The notes: a model not told the origin generated them from the sequence alone. 52,524 nucleotides of DNA from Saprospirales bacterium (GCA_007695035.1 REEO01000063.1:1-52524); one strand, 5' to 3'; positions 16,603 to 25,261 are shown, numbered from the stretch's first letter. Program-made: numbers and translations.

Positions 16603-17352
16603 ATGATAAAATTTAATCCGGAGGATATTGTGTACAGGTTTTTTGCAGAAAATACAGACAGTGAGGAATTTACACTCGATGAGTCCGAGTCTCGCCACTG
16701 TGCCCGCGTTTTGAGAAAAAAATCCGGGGATGAGATTCTAGTGACGAACGGCAAGGGCATGTGCGTGAGGGCTGGAATACTCAGCGTGCGCTCTAAGGCA
16801 GTGGATTTGAGGCGGATTGAGGTGGTAGAACAGCGGGAACCGGATGAAATACAGATCTGGATTGCTTTTGCTCCTACCAAAAACAGCAAGCGGTACGAAT
16901 GGATGCTGGAAAAAGCCACGGAGGCAGGTGCCAACGGGTTTGTGCCCTTATTTTGCGATCACCGTGAGCGGGATAAACTCAATTTTCGACGCTGCAGGGA
17001 TATTCTATTGTCTGCTGTCAAACAATCGGAGCGCCTTTTTTTACCCGAGATCACAGACTGGATGAAAGTGGAACAGGCCAGTGCATATTTTGAGGAAAAG
17101 GGGGCGGTGTGCCAATTTCTAACTGCTCAGGATGCCGGGGAGCACATGACCAATCTCGCGCCCGTTAGTGGACTTCAGGTGGCCTACATCGGTCCGGAGG
17201 GTGATTTTTCAAAAGGCGAATTGGCTTTGATGCATCAAAAGGGATTTAAATACGTTAATCTCGGAGCACACCGTTTAAGGACTGAAACAGCCGGGCTAGT
17301 TGCGACGGTTTTCCTGTCCGGTACGCGTTACAAAAAACAAAGGACTGTATGA
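16603..17352 (+). CDS. rsmE: 16S rRNA (uracil1498-N3)-methyltransferase
   Basis: A SPOUT-fold enzyme that methylates U1498 of 16S rRNA using SAM. The length of about 249 residues is normal. The N-terminal PUA-like part has FFAENTDSEEFTLDESESRH and CARVLRKKSGDEI. The C-terminal knot has YIGPEGDFSKGEL and NLGAHRLRTETAG. The ATG at 16603 is taken as start. Family members usually begin right at the VYRFFAEN stretch, so a GTG start at 16630 is quite possible. The stop overlaps the next gene by 4 nt (ATGA), suggesting translational coupling with the DUF4159 gene. Confidence 0.92.
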   Translation: MIKFNPEDIVYRFFAENTDSEEFTLDESESRHCARVLRKKSGDEILVTNGKGMCVRAGILSVRSKAVDLRRIEVVEQREPDEIQIWIAFAPTKNSKRYEWMLEKATEAGANGFVPLFCDHRERDKLNFRRCRDILLSAVKQSERLFLPEITDWMKVEQASAYFEEKGAVCQFLTAQDAGEHMTNLAPVSGLQVAYIGPEGDFSKGELALMHQKGFKYVNLGAHRLRTETAGLVATVFLSGTRYKKQRTV

Positions 17353-18014
17353 AATTACTGATTTTGGTAGGCGTGTTTTTGTTGATGGCTGCTTCACCGG
17401 CCAATGAATTGGCGGAAGAGCGGTATTCCTATCGTTTGGGATTGTTGCAATACGACGGGGGTGACTGGTATTCCAACCCCACGGCCCTGCCCAACCTGGC
17501 CCGTTTTGCCAACGCACAGGCCAATATGAATATCGATCCCAACTTCGGTACAGTGCAAGTGGGCAGCTCAGACCTCTTTAACTATCCATTTGTATATATG
17601 ACCGGGCATGGAAATGTGCTGTTCAGCGATTTTGATGCGGAAAACCTACGCAACTACCTCATTGGTGGCGGATTTCTGCACATCGACGACAACTACGGTA
17701 TGGATCCTTTTGTGCGGGTGGCGATGAAAAAAGTGTTCCCGGAACTGGATTTCGTAGAGCTCCCCTTTGAGCACGATGTCTATGCCCGGCCCTTCGAGTT
17801 CCCAGACGGATTGCCCAAAATCCACGAACACGACGGCAAGCCACCTCAGGGCTTCGGACTGTTTTGGGAGGGCAGGCTCATTTGTTTTTATTCCTACGAG
17901 TCCGACCTCGGAAACGGTTGGGAAGATCAGGAGGTCCACAACAACCCCGAGGAAATTCGATTGAAGGCTCTAAGGATGGGAGTGAATCTACTGCATTACG
18001 CATTTGAGTTGTAG
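17349..18014 (+). CDS. DUF4159 family exported protein
   Basis: A 221-residue protein with an N-terminal signal peptide (MKLLILVGVFLLMAASPA) and a DUF4159 domain. That domain resembles glutamine-amidotransferase/ThuA-like folds and shows YMTGHGNVLFSDFDAENLR, GGGFLHIDDNYGMDPF and FEHDVYARPF. The biochemical role of DUF4159 is not established. It overlaps rsmE by 4 nt and so is probably expressed with it. Confidence 0.85.
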   Translation: MKLLILVGVFLLMAASPANELAEERYSYRLGLLQYDGGDWYSNPTALPNLARFANAQANMNIDPNFGTVQVGSSDLFNYPFVYMTGHGNVLFSDFDAENLRNYLIGGGFLHIDDNYGMDPFVRVAMKKVFPELDFVELPFEHDVYARPFEFPDGLPKIHEHDGKPPQGFGLFWEGRLICFYSYESDLGNGWEDQEVHNNPEEIRLKALRMGVNLLHYAFEL

Positions 18015-18105
18015 ATTACTCAAGTTTCGCAGTTTTCTTTCGTGGAAATTAGGGGAGCCCTGGGTATTGGGAGCCCATTAATGCCTTGCGCGTCTGCAAC
18101 TTGAT

Positions 18106-18567
18106 TTAACTATCATTCCACGGAACCAGGTATTTATTCAGCGGTGGTTTGGTGAAAAAATGCCTGACCTGTTTGTTGTTCCAGCCTTTGTTTATCGTGA
18201 CAATATCGGGTCCGTCCTTCCATTTTACAACTACCTGCAGTTCAGCTCTTCCGGACTCAGGATTGGGGACTTCGCGCAGAGATATCCCGGTTATTTGATC
18301 AAGGGGAACGGGCAGGGCCAGTTTTCTCTTTGTATTGTTAAACCTCCACATCAGTACCTTTTTCATCAGCTCTGGATTGGCTGCTACCTGAGCAAATTCC
18401 GGGTAGGTCCACCAACTGTTTTTTTCCGGTGGCAAGTAAAGTCCACCCAGTCCAGTCCCACCTCTTTTGATACCTTCCCAGAATCCGAGGGGTCCCCCGA
18501 CGCTAATCATGAAGTTGCGTCGCTCTCTTCGGTTCATTCGATCAATTTCATAGAGGAATTTTGCCAT
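18106..18567 (-). CDS. Hypothetical protein
   Basis: A 153-residue soluble protein without signal peptide or membrane segment. It is rich in Trp and basic residues (FWEGIKRGGTG, NSWWTYPEFAQ, VVVKWKDGPD). The C-terminal part (about 85-130) has alternating hydrophobic residues that suggest a small beta domain. I do not recognise a family. It is convergent with the rsmE-DUF4159 pair, 91 bp away. Confidence 0.65.
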   Translation of the reverse strand: MAKFLYEIDRMNRRERRNFMISVGGPLGFWEGIKRGGTGLGGLYLPPEKNSWWTYPEFAQVAANPELMKKVLMWRFNNTKRKLALPVPLDQITGISLREVPNPESGRAELQVVVKWKDGPDIVTINKGWNNKQVRHFFTKPPLNKYLVPWNDS

Positions 18568-18715
18568 ACTTTGTTAACATATTTTACTTTGTCAGTGTTT
18601 GGTGGAGTTCCCTTGGTTATCCGATATTCTTAAAACTTATTTAACCTCCCCTTCGCCTGCAGTTAACCCTGCAACCCCATCTTTGTAACGTAAATTAGTT
18701 GAGAAGTAAAAAATA

Positions 18716-18891
18716 GTGAAAATTTCCAATTTCACCGAACTGATTGAGCAGGTTTTTGGTGAAGTTGGGTTGAATTCAGTAAAAGCAGTGGCTTTGAAGT
18801 CTGAGTAGCCGATGAGAAAGAGGCTAATAGAATATATGGTTTGAAAAAGATTTACCGCACTTTTCCACATGCGTGGGCAGCACTTCAATAA
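18716..18891 (+). pseudogene. Possible frameshifted small gene
   Basis: A GTG-started frame gives 30 plausible residues (KISNFTELIEQVFGEVGLNS then VKAVALKSE) and stops with TAG at 18806-18808. From 18808 another frame continues with ADEKEANRIYGLKKIYRTFP and HAWAALQ to a TAA at 18889-18891. Joined by a one-base change these would make a protein of about 57 residues. A CATCTTTG box lies just upstream (about 18679). It may be a decayed small gene in front of the LpxH-like gene, or chance. The rest of 18568-18976 shows nothing. Confidence 0.3.
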
Positions 18892-18976
18892 TGATTGAAT
18901 GGTTGCCCGCCATTTTTACACACTGTTTATTCTGACATTAATGCTTTTCAAGACTGTATTGTCAAAATCTAATAAA

Positions 18977-19810
18977 ATGAAGCGGGAATTAGACATTTGT
19001 ATCCTTTCTGAAGTACAGCTGGGCACGCTGTATTGCAAACCTCTGGAGCTCCTCAAATATCTGAAGAGCATCAAACCCGCCTTTTTAATTGTCAATGGAA
19101 ACTTTATCGACAAAAACCAATACAGAAGAAAATACTTTTCTAAAAAACATCTCCTAGTCATTCATCAGGTCATGAAAATGGCGCTGGACGGTTGCAAGGT
19201 GATATTGGTGACCGGGGGGGATGACGATTTTTTAAAAAGGTTTTCCGGTCTCAACCTCGGAAACATACACTTGAGAAGGGAAATGGTCCTCAAACTCAAA
19301 GGTGAGGAATATTTCATAGTTCCCGAGCCGGCAGAATCAGGCAGAAAGGGGGTTACCGCGGGACTTAATCGCATTGCTCATCGTCTGACCTCCAACATCA
19401 ATAAAATAGCTGGCATTTTCCCTCGCTTCGGCAGATCCGCCGTAAATTCCAACCTAAGCCTGTTTAGAAAGAAAAATCCTTCCGCAGAAGAAGTGAGCAC
19501 CTTTTCTCGGAACAGTGCAAAATATGCGATTAAAAAAGGCTACAAGGCTATAATTTGTGGAAAAATAAGAAGTCCTGAAATTGCTGAAATCGCAGTGGGC
19601 AAGGAAAAAGTGAAATACCTCAACCCGGGCGACTGGCTGCAGCACCTCTCTGCACTTGAGTACAGCCACGGCAATTGGGAAATTTACCGCTACGACGAGC
19701 TCGATTTTGGCCTACCCAATCGCAAACTCCGCGTCAGGGAGCAAAGCCCGCGTGAGGAAGAGGATGTGTTTATTGTGAGAAAACCCATCGCCTCTGAACT
19801 GAAGGAATAG
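18977..19810 (+). CDS. LpxH-like metallophosphoesterase fold, catalytically dead
   Basis: A 277-residue protein that follows, from end to end, the Bacteroidota family annotated as UDP-2,3-diacylglucosamine diphosphatase (LpxH, lipid A synthesis). The family framework is clear: LGTLYCKPLELLKYLKSIKP, VNGNFID, KMALDGCKVILVTGG, LKRFSGLNLGNI, IICGKIRSPEI, YLNPGDWLQHLSALEY and NWEIYRY. Every metal-ligand motif is changed, however. DxH is Glu12-Val-Gln14, GD is Gly-Asn42, GNHD is Gly-Gly81-Asp82-Asp83, HGD is Val115-Pro-Glu, and GHxH is Gly-Lys196-Ile-Arg198. The frame is intact, so this looks like a selected pseudoenzyme and not a decaying gene. The frame opens at 18899; ATG 18977 matches the family N-terminus. 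It is convergent with rseP. Confidence 0.82.
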   Translation: MKRELDICILSEVQLGTLYCKPLELLKYLKSIKPAFLIVNGNFIDKNQYRRKYFSKKHLLVIHQVMKMALDGCKVILVTGGDDDFLKRFSGLNLGNIHLRREMVLKLKGEEYFIVPEPAESGRKGVTAGLNRIAHRLTSNINKIAGIFPRFGRSAVNSNLSLFRKKNPSAEEVSTFSRNSAKYAIKKGYKAIICGKIRSPEIAEIAVGKEKVKYLNPGDWLQHLSALEYSHGNWEIYRYDELDFGLPNRKLRVREQSPREEEDVFIVRKPIASELKE

Positions 19811-19868
19811 TCTTGAATAAATGCGGTTGCCCATTTTTTAAAAAAAGCAGACCCAAACCTGGCCTTGC

Positions 19869-21206
19869 TTACCCCAGCCATCGCACCACATCTAATCCAT
19901 TCGCGTAGAGTACGATTGAAATGACAATGATAAAGCCGATGATGGTGGCGTACTCCATGAATTTATCGCTCGGTTTTTTACCAGTGATGACTTCCCACAG
20001 CAAAAACATCACATGCCCCCCGTCTAAAGCCGGTATCGGAAGGAGATTCATAAAGCCGAGGATTAGGGACAAAACCGCGGTCACTCTCCAAAAATCAGCC
20101 CAATGCCACTGGGTGGGAAACAGGCTGGTGATGGTGCCAAATCCACCCAGGCTCTCACTTGCTTTTAAATCGCCCGTAAACATTTGACCAAACGCCTTTA
20201 GCTGGTCGGTCAAAAATGTCATACCCTGCCGGTAGCCGGCGGGAAGGGATTCCAAAAACCCGAATTCCCTGGTGGCTGTTTCGTAGAAGTGGTCCGCTCC
20301 GTAAGGAAAAACTCCGATGGTTCCCTGCTCTGTGAGTTGAACTTCCATGCTCGCTATAGAGCCGTCACCGCGTCGTATATCAATGGTCACTTTTTCCCCG
20401 GCAAATTCCCGGGCGTACCTTTGAAATTCGTCAAAATAGTGGATCGAAATGCCCTCCATATTCAATACCTGGTCGCCCGGCTTTAATCCGGCTTCTTCGG
20501 CCGGGGTATCCGGTGCAACCTGAAATACCTTGAAGGGGAACCTGGCAGTGAATACCCGGTGGTTTCTGAAATCGTGACTGGCCATCATTCTGGCATAGTG
20601 ATCCTCGATGGGTATTTGGACCTCTCTGCCATCTCTTTCCACCGTAATGGTGCGCGCCTGATTGACCACCACCTCACGTATGAGGTTTTGGGGTGCAAAT
20701 CGCTCAAATGGCACATCTCCAATATACAGAATGTGGTCTCCCGTCTCAAGTCCAATTTCCTGTCCGATACTGTCAGCGTGGATTCCTGCAGTCACATTCT
20801 CGGCGGGGAGGTAAGTCTCTCCATAGCTCCACAGAATCATGGCAAAGATGAAGAAACCGAGAATAAAATTCACAAACACCCCTCCGAGCATAATCACAAG
20901 ACGTTGCCAGGCGGGTTTCGAACGGAATTCCCAGGGTTTTGGTGGTTGTTTCATCTGCTCCTTGTCCATGCTCTCATCAATCATTCCTGAGATTTTTACA
21001 TAGCCACCCAGTGGAAGCCACCCAATGCCGTACTCCGTGTCTCCCTTTTTAAACCGGAACAGTGAAAACCAGGGGTCGAAAAAGAGATAAAACTTTTCGA
21101 CCCGGGTCTTAAAGAGTTTGGCCGGAATAAAATGCCCCGCTTCGTGCAGGACGATCAAAATGGCCAGACTCAACACCAACTGAGAAACCATTATCAATAT
21201 GTCCAT
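19869..21206 (-). CDS. rseP: RIP metalloprotease RseP (site-2 protease)
   Basis: An inner-membrane zinc protease that cleaves transmembrane segments of anti-sigma factors and signal peptides. The 445-residue length is normal for Bacteroidota. HEAGH (21-25) supplies two zinc ligands, and NLLPIPALDGGH near residue 390 supplies the third. Two PDZ domains lie between (for example FQVAPDTPAEEAGLKPGD). Four hydrophobic segments are visible. In related genomes rseP often follows dxr; here two tRNA genes lie upstream instead. The -7 box TACCTTTG is at 21258-21265. Confidence 0.95.
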   Translation of the reverse strand: MDILIMVSQLVLSLAILIVLHEAGHFIPAKLFKTRVEKFYLFFDPWFSLFRFKKGDTEYGIGWLPLGGYVKISGMIDESMDKEQMKQPPKPWEFRSKPAWQRLVIMLGGVFVNFILGFFIFAMILWSYGETYLPAENVTAGIHADSIGQEIGLETGDHILYIGDVPFERFAPQNLIREVVVNQARTITVERDGREVQIPIEDHYARMMASHDFRNHRVFTARFPFKVFQVAPDTPAEEAGLKPGDQVLNMEGISIHYFDEFQRYAREFAGEKVTIDIRRGDGSIASMEVQLTEQGTIGVFPYGADHFYETATREFGFLESLPAGYRQGMTFLTDQLKAFGQMFTGDLKASESLGGFGTITSLFPTQWHWADFWRVTAVLSLILGFMNLLPIPALDGGHVMFLLWEVITGKKPSDKFMEYATIIGFIIVISIVLYANGLDVVRWLG

Positions 21207-21257
21207 CTATCTTCTGCCTTTTATTGTAAAAAATCAGCCCCCGGGACTGGAAAGCCG

Positions 21258-21265
21258 CAAAGGTA
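21258..21265 (-). promoter_or_regulatory. -7 box of rseP
   Basis: On the minus strand TACCTTTG matches TAnnTTTG, 51 nt before the rseP ATG. The rest of the gap between rseP and the tRNA genes (21266-21446) shows nothing else recognisable. Confidence 0.5.
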
Positions 21266-21446
21266 TCAACTTTAACGGTATTCTTTGCACCTGGATTTTC
21301 CTGCCGCCAATCCAACTTTTCTAGTTGGCTCACCATGGTGTTTTTTGTCTGTACAAAAATTATTGATAGTGCTTTAATACTGCGAACTGCACAGTGAAAA
21401 AGAGGGCTAAATGAATGTGATGTGCACAAAAAAATGGGACGTTTGA

Positions 21447-21476
21447 TTGCAGAAATGGTAAAATGACTTAACTTTG
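21447..21476 (+). promoter_or_regulatory. Promoter of the tRNA-Leu pair
   Basis: TTG at 21447-21449, a 19-nt spacer, then TAACTTTG at 21469-21476 match the Bacteroidota -33/-7 pattern. The first tRNA begins 40 nt downstream. Confidence 0.7.
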
Positions 21477-21515
21477 CTGGCCGATCATGGAGTTCGGGAG
21501 TTTTTTGACGTAGCA

Positions 21516-21599
21516 GCCAGAGTGGCGGAACTGGTAGACGCGCTGGATTCAAAATCCAGTGAAGGCAACTTCGTGCGGGTTCGAGTCCCGCCTCTGGTA
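21516..21599 (+). tRNA. tRNA-Leu (CAA)
   Basis: An 84-nt class II tRNA. The acceptor stem GCCAGAG pairs with CTCTGGT, with G-U at the first pair. The D-loop has GGTAGAC. The anticodon stem CTGGA/TCCAG encloses the loop TTCAAAA with anticodon CAA at 21550-21552. A long variable arm is present, and the T-arm is CGGGTTCGAGTCCCG. CCA is not encoded. It reads UUG codons. Confidence 0.97.
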
Positions 21600-21632
21600 C
21601 TATTTTTCCCCTGACATTGTTGTTTTTTTCTT

Positions 21633-21716
21633 GCCGAAGTGGTGAAATTGGTAGACACGCACGTTTCAGGGGCGTGTGACCTCGCGGTCGTGCGGGTTCG
21701 AGTCCCGCCTTCGGCA
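21633..21716 (+). tRNA. tRNA-Leu (CAG)
   Basis: An 84-nt class II tRNA, 33 bp after the first and probably cotranscribed. The acceptor stem is GCCGAAG/CTTCGGC. The anticodon stem CACGT/GCGTG (one G-U pair) encloses the loop TTCAGGG with anticodon CAG at 21667-21669. It has a long variable arm and the same T-arm as its neighbour. CCA is not encoded. It reads CUG codons. Confidence 0.97.
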
Positions 21717-21821
21717 CTCATCTTTTGAGAAAAATGACAAAACCCTCCCCCTGGCAACCTTTTGCTCTTGTTGTATGCAAAACATTCCACATAATTTTTT
21801 ACTCCCTATGTGCCTTTTGAA

Positions 21822-22832
21822 ATGTCTGTAATTATTGGCGGATCCGGCAGCACGGGCAGCTCTCTCTTCAAAAACCTGCTCAACAACCACCCAATGCTCT
21901 TTTCTGGCATTGAGACCAATCTCTTTGTCAAAATGGCGCTCTACGGTAACTGGAATTCCAATAAAAATCGTCTGCTGAAGCGGGGCTGGAGAGGACTCCC
22001 TAACTATTCCTGGCACTATCTGCGCGGAGTTGATCTTCTGCACCCCGATTTTGGTTGGGTGCGGAAGGAACTTGAGGAAATCGCGGTTTCATCCAGCTCT
22101 TTTCCTGAGTTTGCAAACGCCTTTTTTCAAAAACCACTGAAAATGACCAGGACCCGTCATTGGATTGAAAAGACTCCTGCCAATGCAGCCTGCTTCCGGT
22201 TTTTCCTGCGGGAATTTAAGGGCGGGAAGGTTATACACGTGACACGCAATCCCTACGATACAGTGCGCTCTCTGACCGGACGCGGTTACAACCTCTATTA
22301 CGCCACCGGGATTTATTTGCTCAACACCTCGGCTGCCCTCGCACTGAGGGACCACCCCCAATGCCTTACTGTAAAGTATGAAGATCTGGTGAGTGACCCC
22401 GAAACCGAGTTGAAAAGAGTATGCCGGTTTTTGGAAGTTCGCTACGATGACCAAATGTTGAAACCGGGTGGAGAAGAGGCGAATTTTGAAACCCGTCAAA
22501 AAGGCTGGAAGTACGATGAAATGGAGGAGGTAAAAAAGGGTAGCGTAGGAAGGTTTTTTGAATTGCCAGCTGAAGAGCAGTTCTCAATATCGGCCACCCT
22601 GAATATGACTCTGATCAACGATCACGGCAAAAGGCTCTGCAACAACCAAATAGAAAACATCCGCCAAATTTGTCGAAGACTCGGTTATGACTACCTGGAA
22701 CCCCCAAAAGGCGATGCTCGCGCCCTTCACAATCTCCTGTCAAAACAGCGCCGGAAAAACCGAATTTTTAGAATGAGTAAGGCCTGCAGCAAAGCCATCT
22801 GGCACCCGCTTTCTCTCCTTAAGCCGGTGTAG
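21822..22832 (+). CDS. Sulfotransferase family protein
   Basis: A 336-residue PAPS-dependent sulfotransferase-like protein. The PAPS 5'-phosphosulfate loop is IIGGSGSTGSSLFKNLLN at the N-terminus and the 3'-phosphate motif is KVIHVTRNPYDTVRSL near residue 140. KYEDLVSDPE is also typical. The acceptor is not predictable; it could be a glycan or lipid of the cell surface. The frame extends to a GTG at 21810, but ATG 21822 lies directly before the nucleotide-binding strand. It has no partner genes: the tRNAs precede it and a DUF3667 gene with its own -7 box follows. Confidence 0.85.
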   Translation: MSVIIGGSGSTGSSLFKNLLNNHPMLFSGIETNLFVKMALYGNWNSNKNRLLKRGWRGLPNYSWHYLRGVDLLHPDFGWVRKELEEIAVSSSSFPEFANAFFQKPLKMTRTRHWIEKTPANAACFRFFLREFKGGKVIHVTRNPYDTVRSLTGRGYNLYYATGIYLLNTSAALALRDHPQCLTVKYEDLVSDPETELKRVCRFLEVRYDDQMLKPGGEEANFETRQKGWKYDEMEEVKKGSVGRFFELPAEEQFSISATLNMTLINDHGKRLCNNQIENIRQICRRLGYDYLEPPKGDARALHNLLSKQRRKNRIFRMSKACSKAIWHPLSLLKPV

Positions 22833-22972
22833 AATCCATTGTTAACATCATCCCTTTACATTAAACCCCAACGGGGGCATGTAACACTTTGGTGGGAACC
22901 GACCAATCTGCCATAATCAACTACTCACACTGGCTTTTACATACGCCTCGCAGAGTATTTTTAGAAAAACAG

Positions 22973-22980
22973 TATATTTG
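22973..22980 (+). promoter_or_regulatory. -7 box of DUF3667 gene
   Basis: TATATTTG matches TAnnTTTG 20 nt before the ATG at 23001. A -33 TTG at the usual distance is not evident. Confidence 0.45.
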
Positions 22981-23000
22981 ATTCTACAATTGTTGACACA

Positions 23001-24122
23001 ATGGAGACAGACCAAATGGGAAAGCAATGCCAAAATTGTGGCCTTGAAGCTGAAGAAAAGGCAAAATATTGCCCCAATTGCGGGCAAAAATTCACCAGTG
23101 TTCGCGTGGGTGTGGTGGAGATGTTGCGCATTTTTTTCTACAGCCTCATCAGTGCAGATTCTACAATTTGGAAATCCATTCGCGATTTTTGGAAGCCCGG
23201 CGTCCTGACCAGGGCCTTTTTTTCCGGTAAGAGAAAGAGCTATTTACATCCAGTGCGCCTTTTCTTGTTTTCCTGGGTCCTCTTTTTTGCCATTTTTACG
23301 CTGAGTGGGGGAGTGGACCTGGAGGAGGAGACCAATCTAATCGAAAGTAAAAAACAAGAACTTCAGGACCGGCACCACATTGAGGATTTGTTGAAAAAAC
23401 GTGACAGTTTGAAACAAAACAATGAGTCAGATACGGCCTCAATTGACCGCTTTATTCTTCAATATGTGGAAACGGAGAAACCAACCTGGGAGGCCTCATC
23501 CCTGGACAGTCTGAGGTTGAATGTTTTGGAGAGACGGGACAGCATTGCGCTGGGGACCTTCGGAGGATCATCGGTGAAAATCGCTTGGGACGATATAATA
23601 CAGATGGAAGAAGAAGAGCTCAAGGAGTTATATGGGCTGAATGAGCACGGTTTCTTGACCAGGCTGCTACAGAATCAATTGCTGAAAGTGGTCACAAAAA
23701 CTTATTCCATGGCTGAATATGTGTTGATGGGCGTCAGTTGGATGGTGTTCCTGCTAATCCCCACCATGGCACTGGTCTTGTTTTTGTTGTATAATCACCG
23801 CAGCTTTTACTACATCGAGCACATTGTTTTCTCCATGCATTGTCACATTTTTCTATTTCTAAGTTTTTCAGCCATTTGGCTGTTGGATCGCATGGTGAAT
23901 TTCTATCCCGGGCTCTCCGATGAGCAGTGGTTGAGTTTTGACTGGCTTTATGTGATCGCCGGGGTATGCAGTTTGCTATACCTCATCCTTGGGTTGCGGT
24001 ATTTTTACAAAAGCAATACATTGGGGGTCGTTATAAAGGGGTTTGTTGTATTGATGGCATACCTGTTTTTAGCCAGCTTGAGTTTGGGGTTAGTTCTGTT
24101 GCTTCGGTTTGTATTGTTTTGA
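23001..24122 (+). CDS. DUF3667 membrane protein with zinc ribbon
   Basis: A 373-residue protein. An N-terminal zinc ribbon (CQNCG and CPNCG, four Cys within residues 10-29) is followed by the DUF3667 region around GVLTRAFFSGKRKSYLHPVRLFLFS, where HPVR is the family hallmark. One hydrophobic segment follows at about 85-105. A charged, coiled-coil-like stretch of about 130 residues comes next, then four to five hydrophobic segments at the C-terminus. It is probably in the inner membrane. The function of DUF3667 is unknown. It is convergent with def. Confidence 0.85.
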   Translation: METDQMGKQCQNCGLEAEEKAKYCPNCGQKFTSVRVGVVEMLRIFFYSLISADSTIWKSIRDFWKPGVLTRAFFSGKRKSYLHPVRLFLFSWVLFFAIFTLSGGVDLEEETNLIESKKQELQDRHHIEDLLKKRDSLKQNNESDTASIDRFILQYVETEKPTWEASSLDSLRLNVLERRDSIALGTFGGSSVKIAWDDIIQMEEEELKELYGLNEHGFLTRLLQNQLLKVVTKTYSMAEYVLMGVSWMVFLLIPTMALVLFLLYNHRSFYYIEHIVFSMHCHIFLFLSFSAIWLLDRMVNFYPGLSDEQWLSFDWLYVIAGVCSLLYLILGLRYFYKSNTLGVVIKGFVVLMAYLFLASLSLGLVLLLRFVLF

Positions 24123-24162
24123 AAAAAAACTCCATGCACGAAGGGTTTGAGGTGCCCACTTG

Positions 24163-24720
24163 TCAGACAGCCTTAAACTTCATCGGATAATCGGGCCGCA
24201 TCTTACCCTTCTTTATTTTTTCCAGCCTGCGCTTTAGCAACCTCTTTTTCAGTGCACTGACATGGTCCGTAAACAGCACTCCCTCTATGTGGTCGTACTC
24301 ATGCTGAATCACCCTGGCGTCAATGCCGGTAAACTCCTCGGTGAATTCCTCAAAATTTCGATCCTGATACCTGATTACGATTTGCTCCGGACGCTCGACT
24401 TTTGCTCTGACTTCGGGTATGCTCAGACAACCCTCTTCGTAGGACCATGGTTTTCCGTCTCTTTCGAGTATCTCTGCATTGATAAATACCTCGCAGATGC
24501 CCTTGTCCATTTCCTCTTCTGGATAGGTCTGTTCGGTATCCACCAAAAAAAGCCGTAGTGACATGCCAACCTGCGGTGCGGCAAGCCCCACACCTTTAGC
24601 GTTGTACATCGTGTCCCACATGTTTTCAATCAGGTCGTGCAGCCCCGGATAATCGGGCGTCAATTCTTTGGTCTTTCTTCTAAGCACAGGATGTCCTAGT
24701 CCATAAACCGGTAAAACCAT
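24163..24720 (-). CDS. def: Peptide deformylase
   Basis: Removes the formyl group from the N-terminal methionine of new proteins. The 185-residue product has all three active-site motifs: GVGLAAPQVG, EEGCLSIPEV (metal ligand Cys) and HEYDH (two metal-ligand His and catalytic Glu). It lies 13 bp downstream of ruvX on the same strand, so the two form an operon. Confidence 0.96.
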   Translation of the reverse strand: MVLPVYGLGHPVLRRKTKELTPDYPGLHDLIENMWDTMYNAKGVGLAAPQVGMSLRLFLVDTEQTYPEEEMDKGICEVFINAEILERDGKPWSYEEGCLSIPEVRAKVERPEQIVIRYQDRNFEEFTEEFTGIDARVIQHEYDHIEGVLFTDHVSALKKRLLKRRLEKIKKGKMRPDYPMKFKAV

Positions 24721-24733
24721 TGTCTAAATCTCT

Positions 24734-25144
24734 TTAAATGTGTTTTAAATAACGCTGAAGTATGATAACTGCAGCTATTTTATCAACCAATTCTTTGTCT
24801 CGTCGTTTTTTTCGACCGGCACCGCTTTTGATTATCGCCTCTTTCGCATCCCGGCTGCTGAAGCTCTCATCTACAAATTCTACCTCGATAGCATCGAACT
24901 TTTCGGCAATCTTTTTGGCTATTTTTTCTATGAAGGGCGAATTGGAAGAAGGCTTACCATCCGGGTGTCTTGGAAATCCGACCAAAATTCGCTCCACGAT
25001 CTCATCGCTTGTATAAGTGCTTAAAAAGTCGATTAGTTCAGAAGTGGGTAGGGTAGTTAGGCCATGCGCTGCAATTTTTAAGGTGTCTGTAACCGCGATA
25101 CCGGTTTTTTTACCCCCGATATCGAGGGCCATAATCCTACCCAT
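24734..25144 (-). CDS. ruvX: RuvX/YqgF Holliday-junction resolvase-like protein
   Basis: A 136-residue RNase H-fold nuclease of the YqgF family, implicated in pre-16S rRNA 5' processing in E. coli. Motifs are MALDIGGKKTGIAVTD with the first acidic residue, ILVGFPRHPDGK, and VEFVDESFSSRDAKE with the catalytic Glu, followed by KKRRDKELVDKIAAVIILQ. It is the first gene of the ruvX-def operon. Confidence 0.95.
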   Translation of the reverse strand: MGRIMALDIGGKKTGIAVTDTLKIAAHGLTTLPTSELIDFLSTYTSDEIVERILVGFPRHPDGKPSSNSPFIEKIAKKIAEKFDAIEVEFVDESFSSRDAKEAIIKSGAGRKKRRDKELVDKIAAVIILQRYLKHI

Positions 25145-25181
25145 ACTTTTTTTGCAAAGATGGTAAAATTGCAGGATTTAT

Positions 25182-25189
25182 TACCTTTG
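25182..25189 (+). promoter_or_regulatory. Possible -7 box of the NlpE-like gene
   Basis: TACCTTTG matches TAnnTTTG. It lies 72 nt before ATG 25262 in the divergent region between ruvX and the lipoprotein gene. The -33 spacing is not ideal. Confidence 0.4.
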
Positions 25190-25261
25190 AGCAACCAATT
25201 GTCAACCGAGGTTGTTGGAAGATAAGGATCATTTAAATATTTTTCTGAAAATTAGTTGATT

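Noticed and set aside
22862-22900. CCCC-aac-GGGG hairpin after the sulfotransferase gene as a terminator
   Set aside because: The stem is only four to five base pairs and has no T-run. It may be a decayed copy of the palindromic repeat, but the match is too weak to call.
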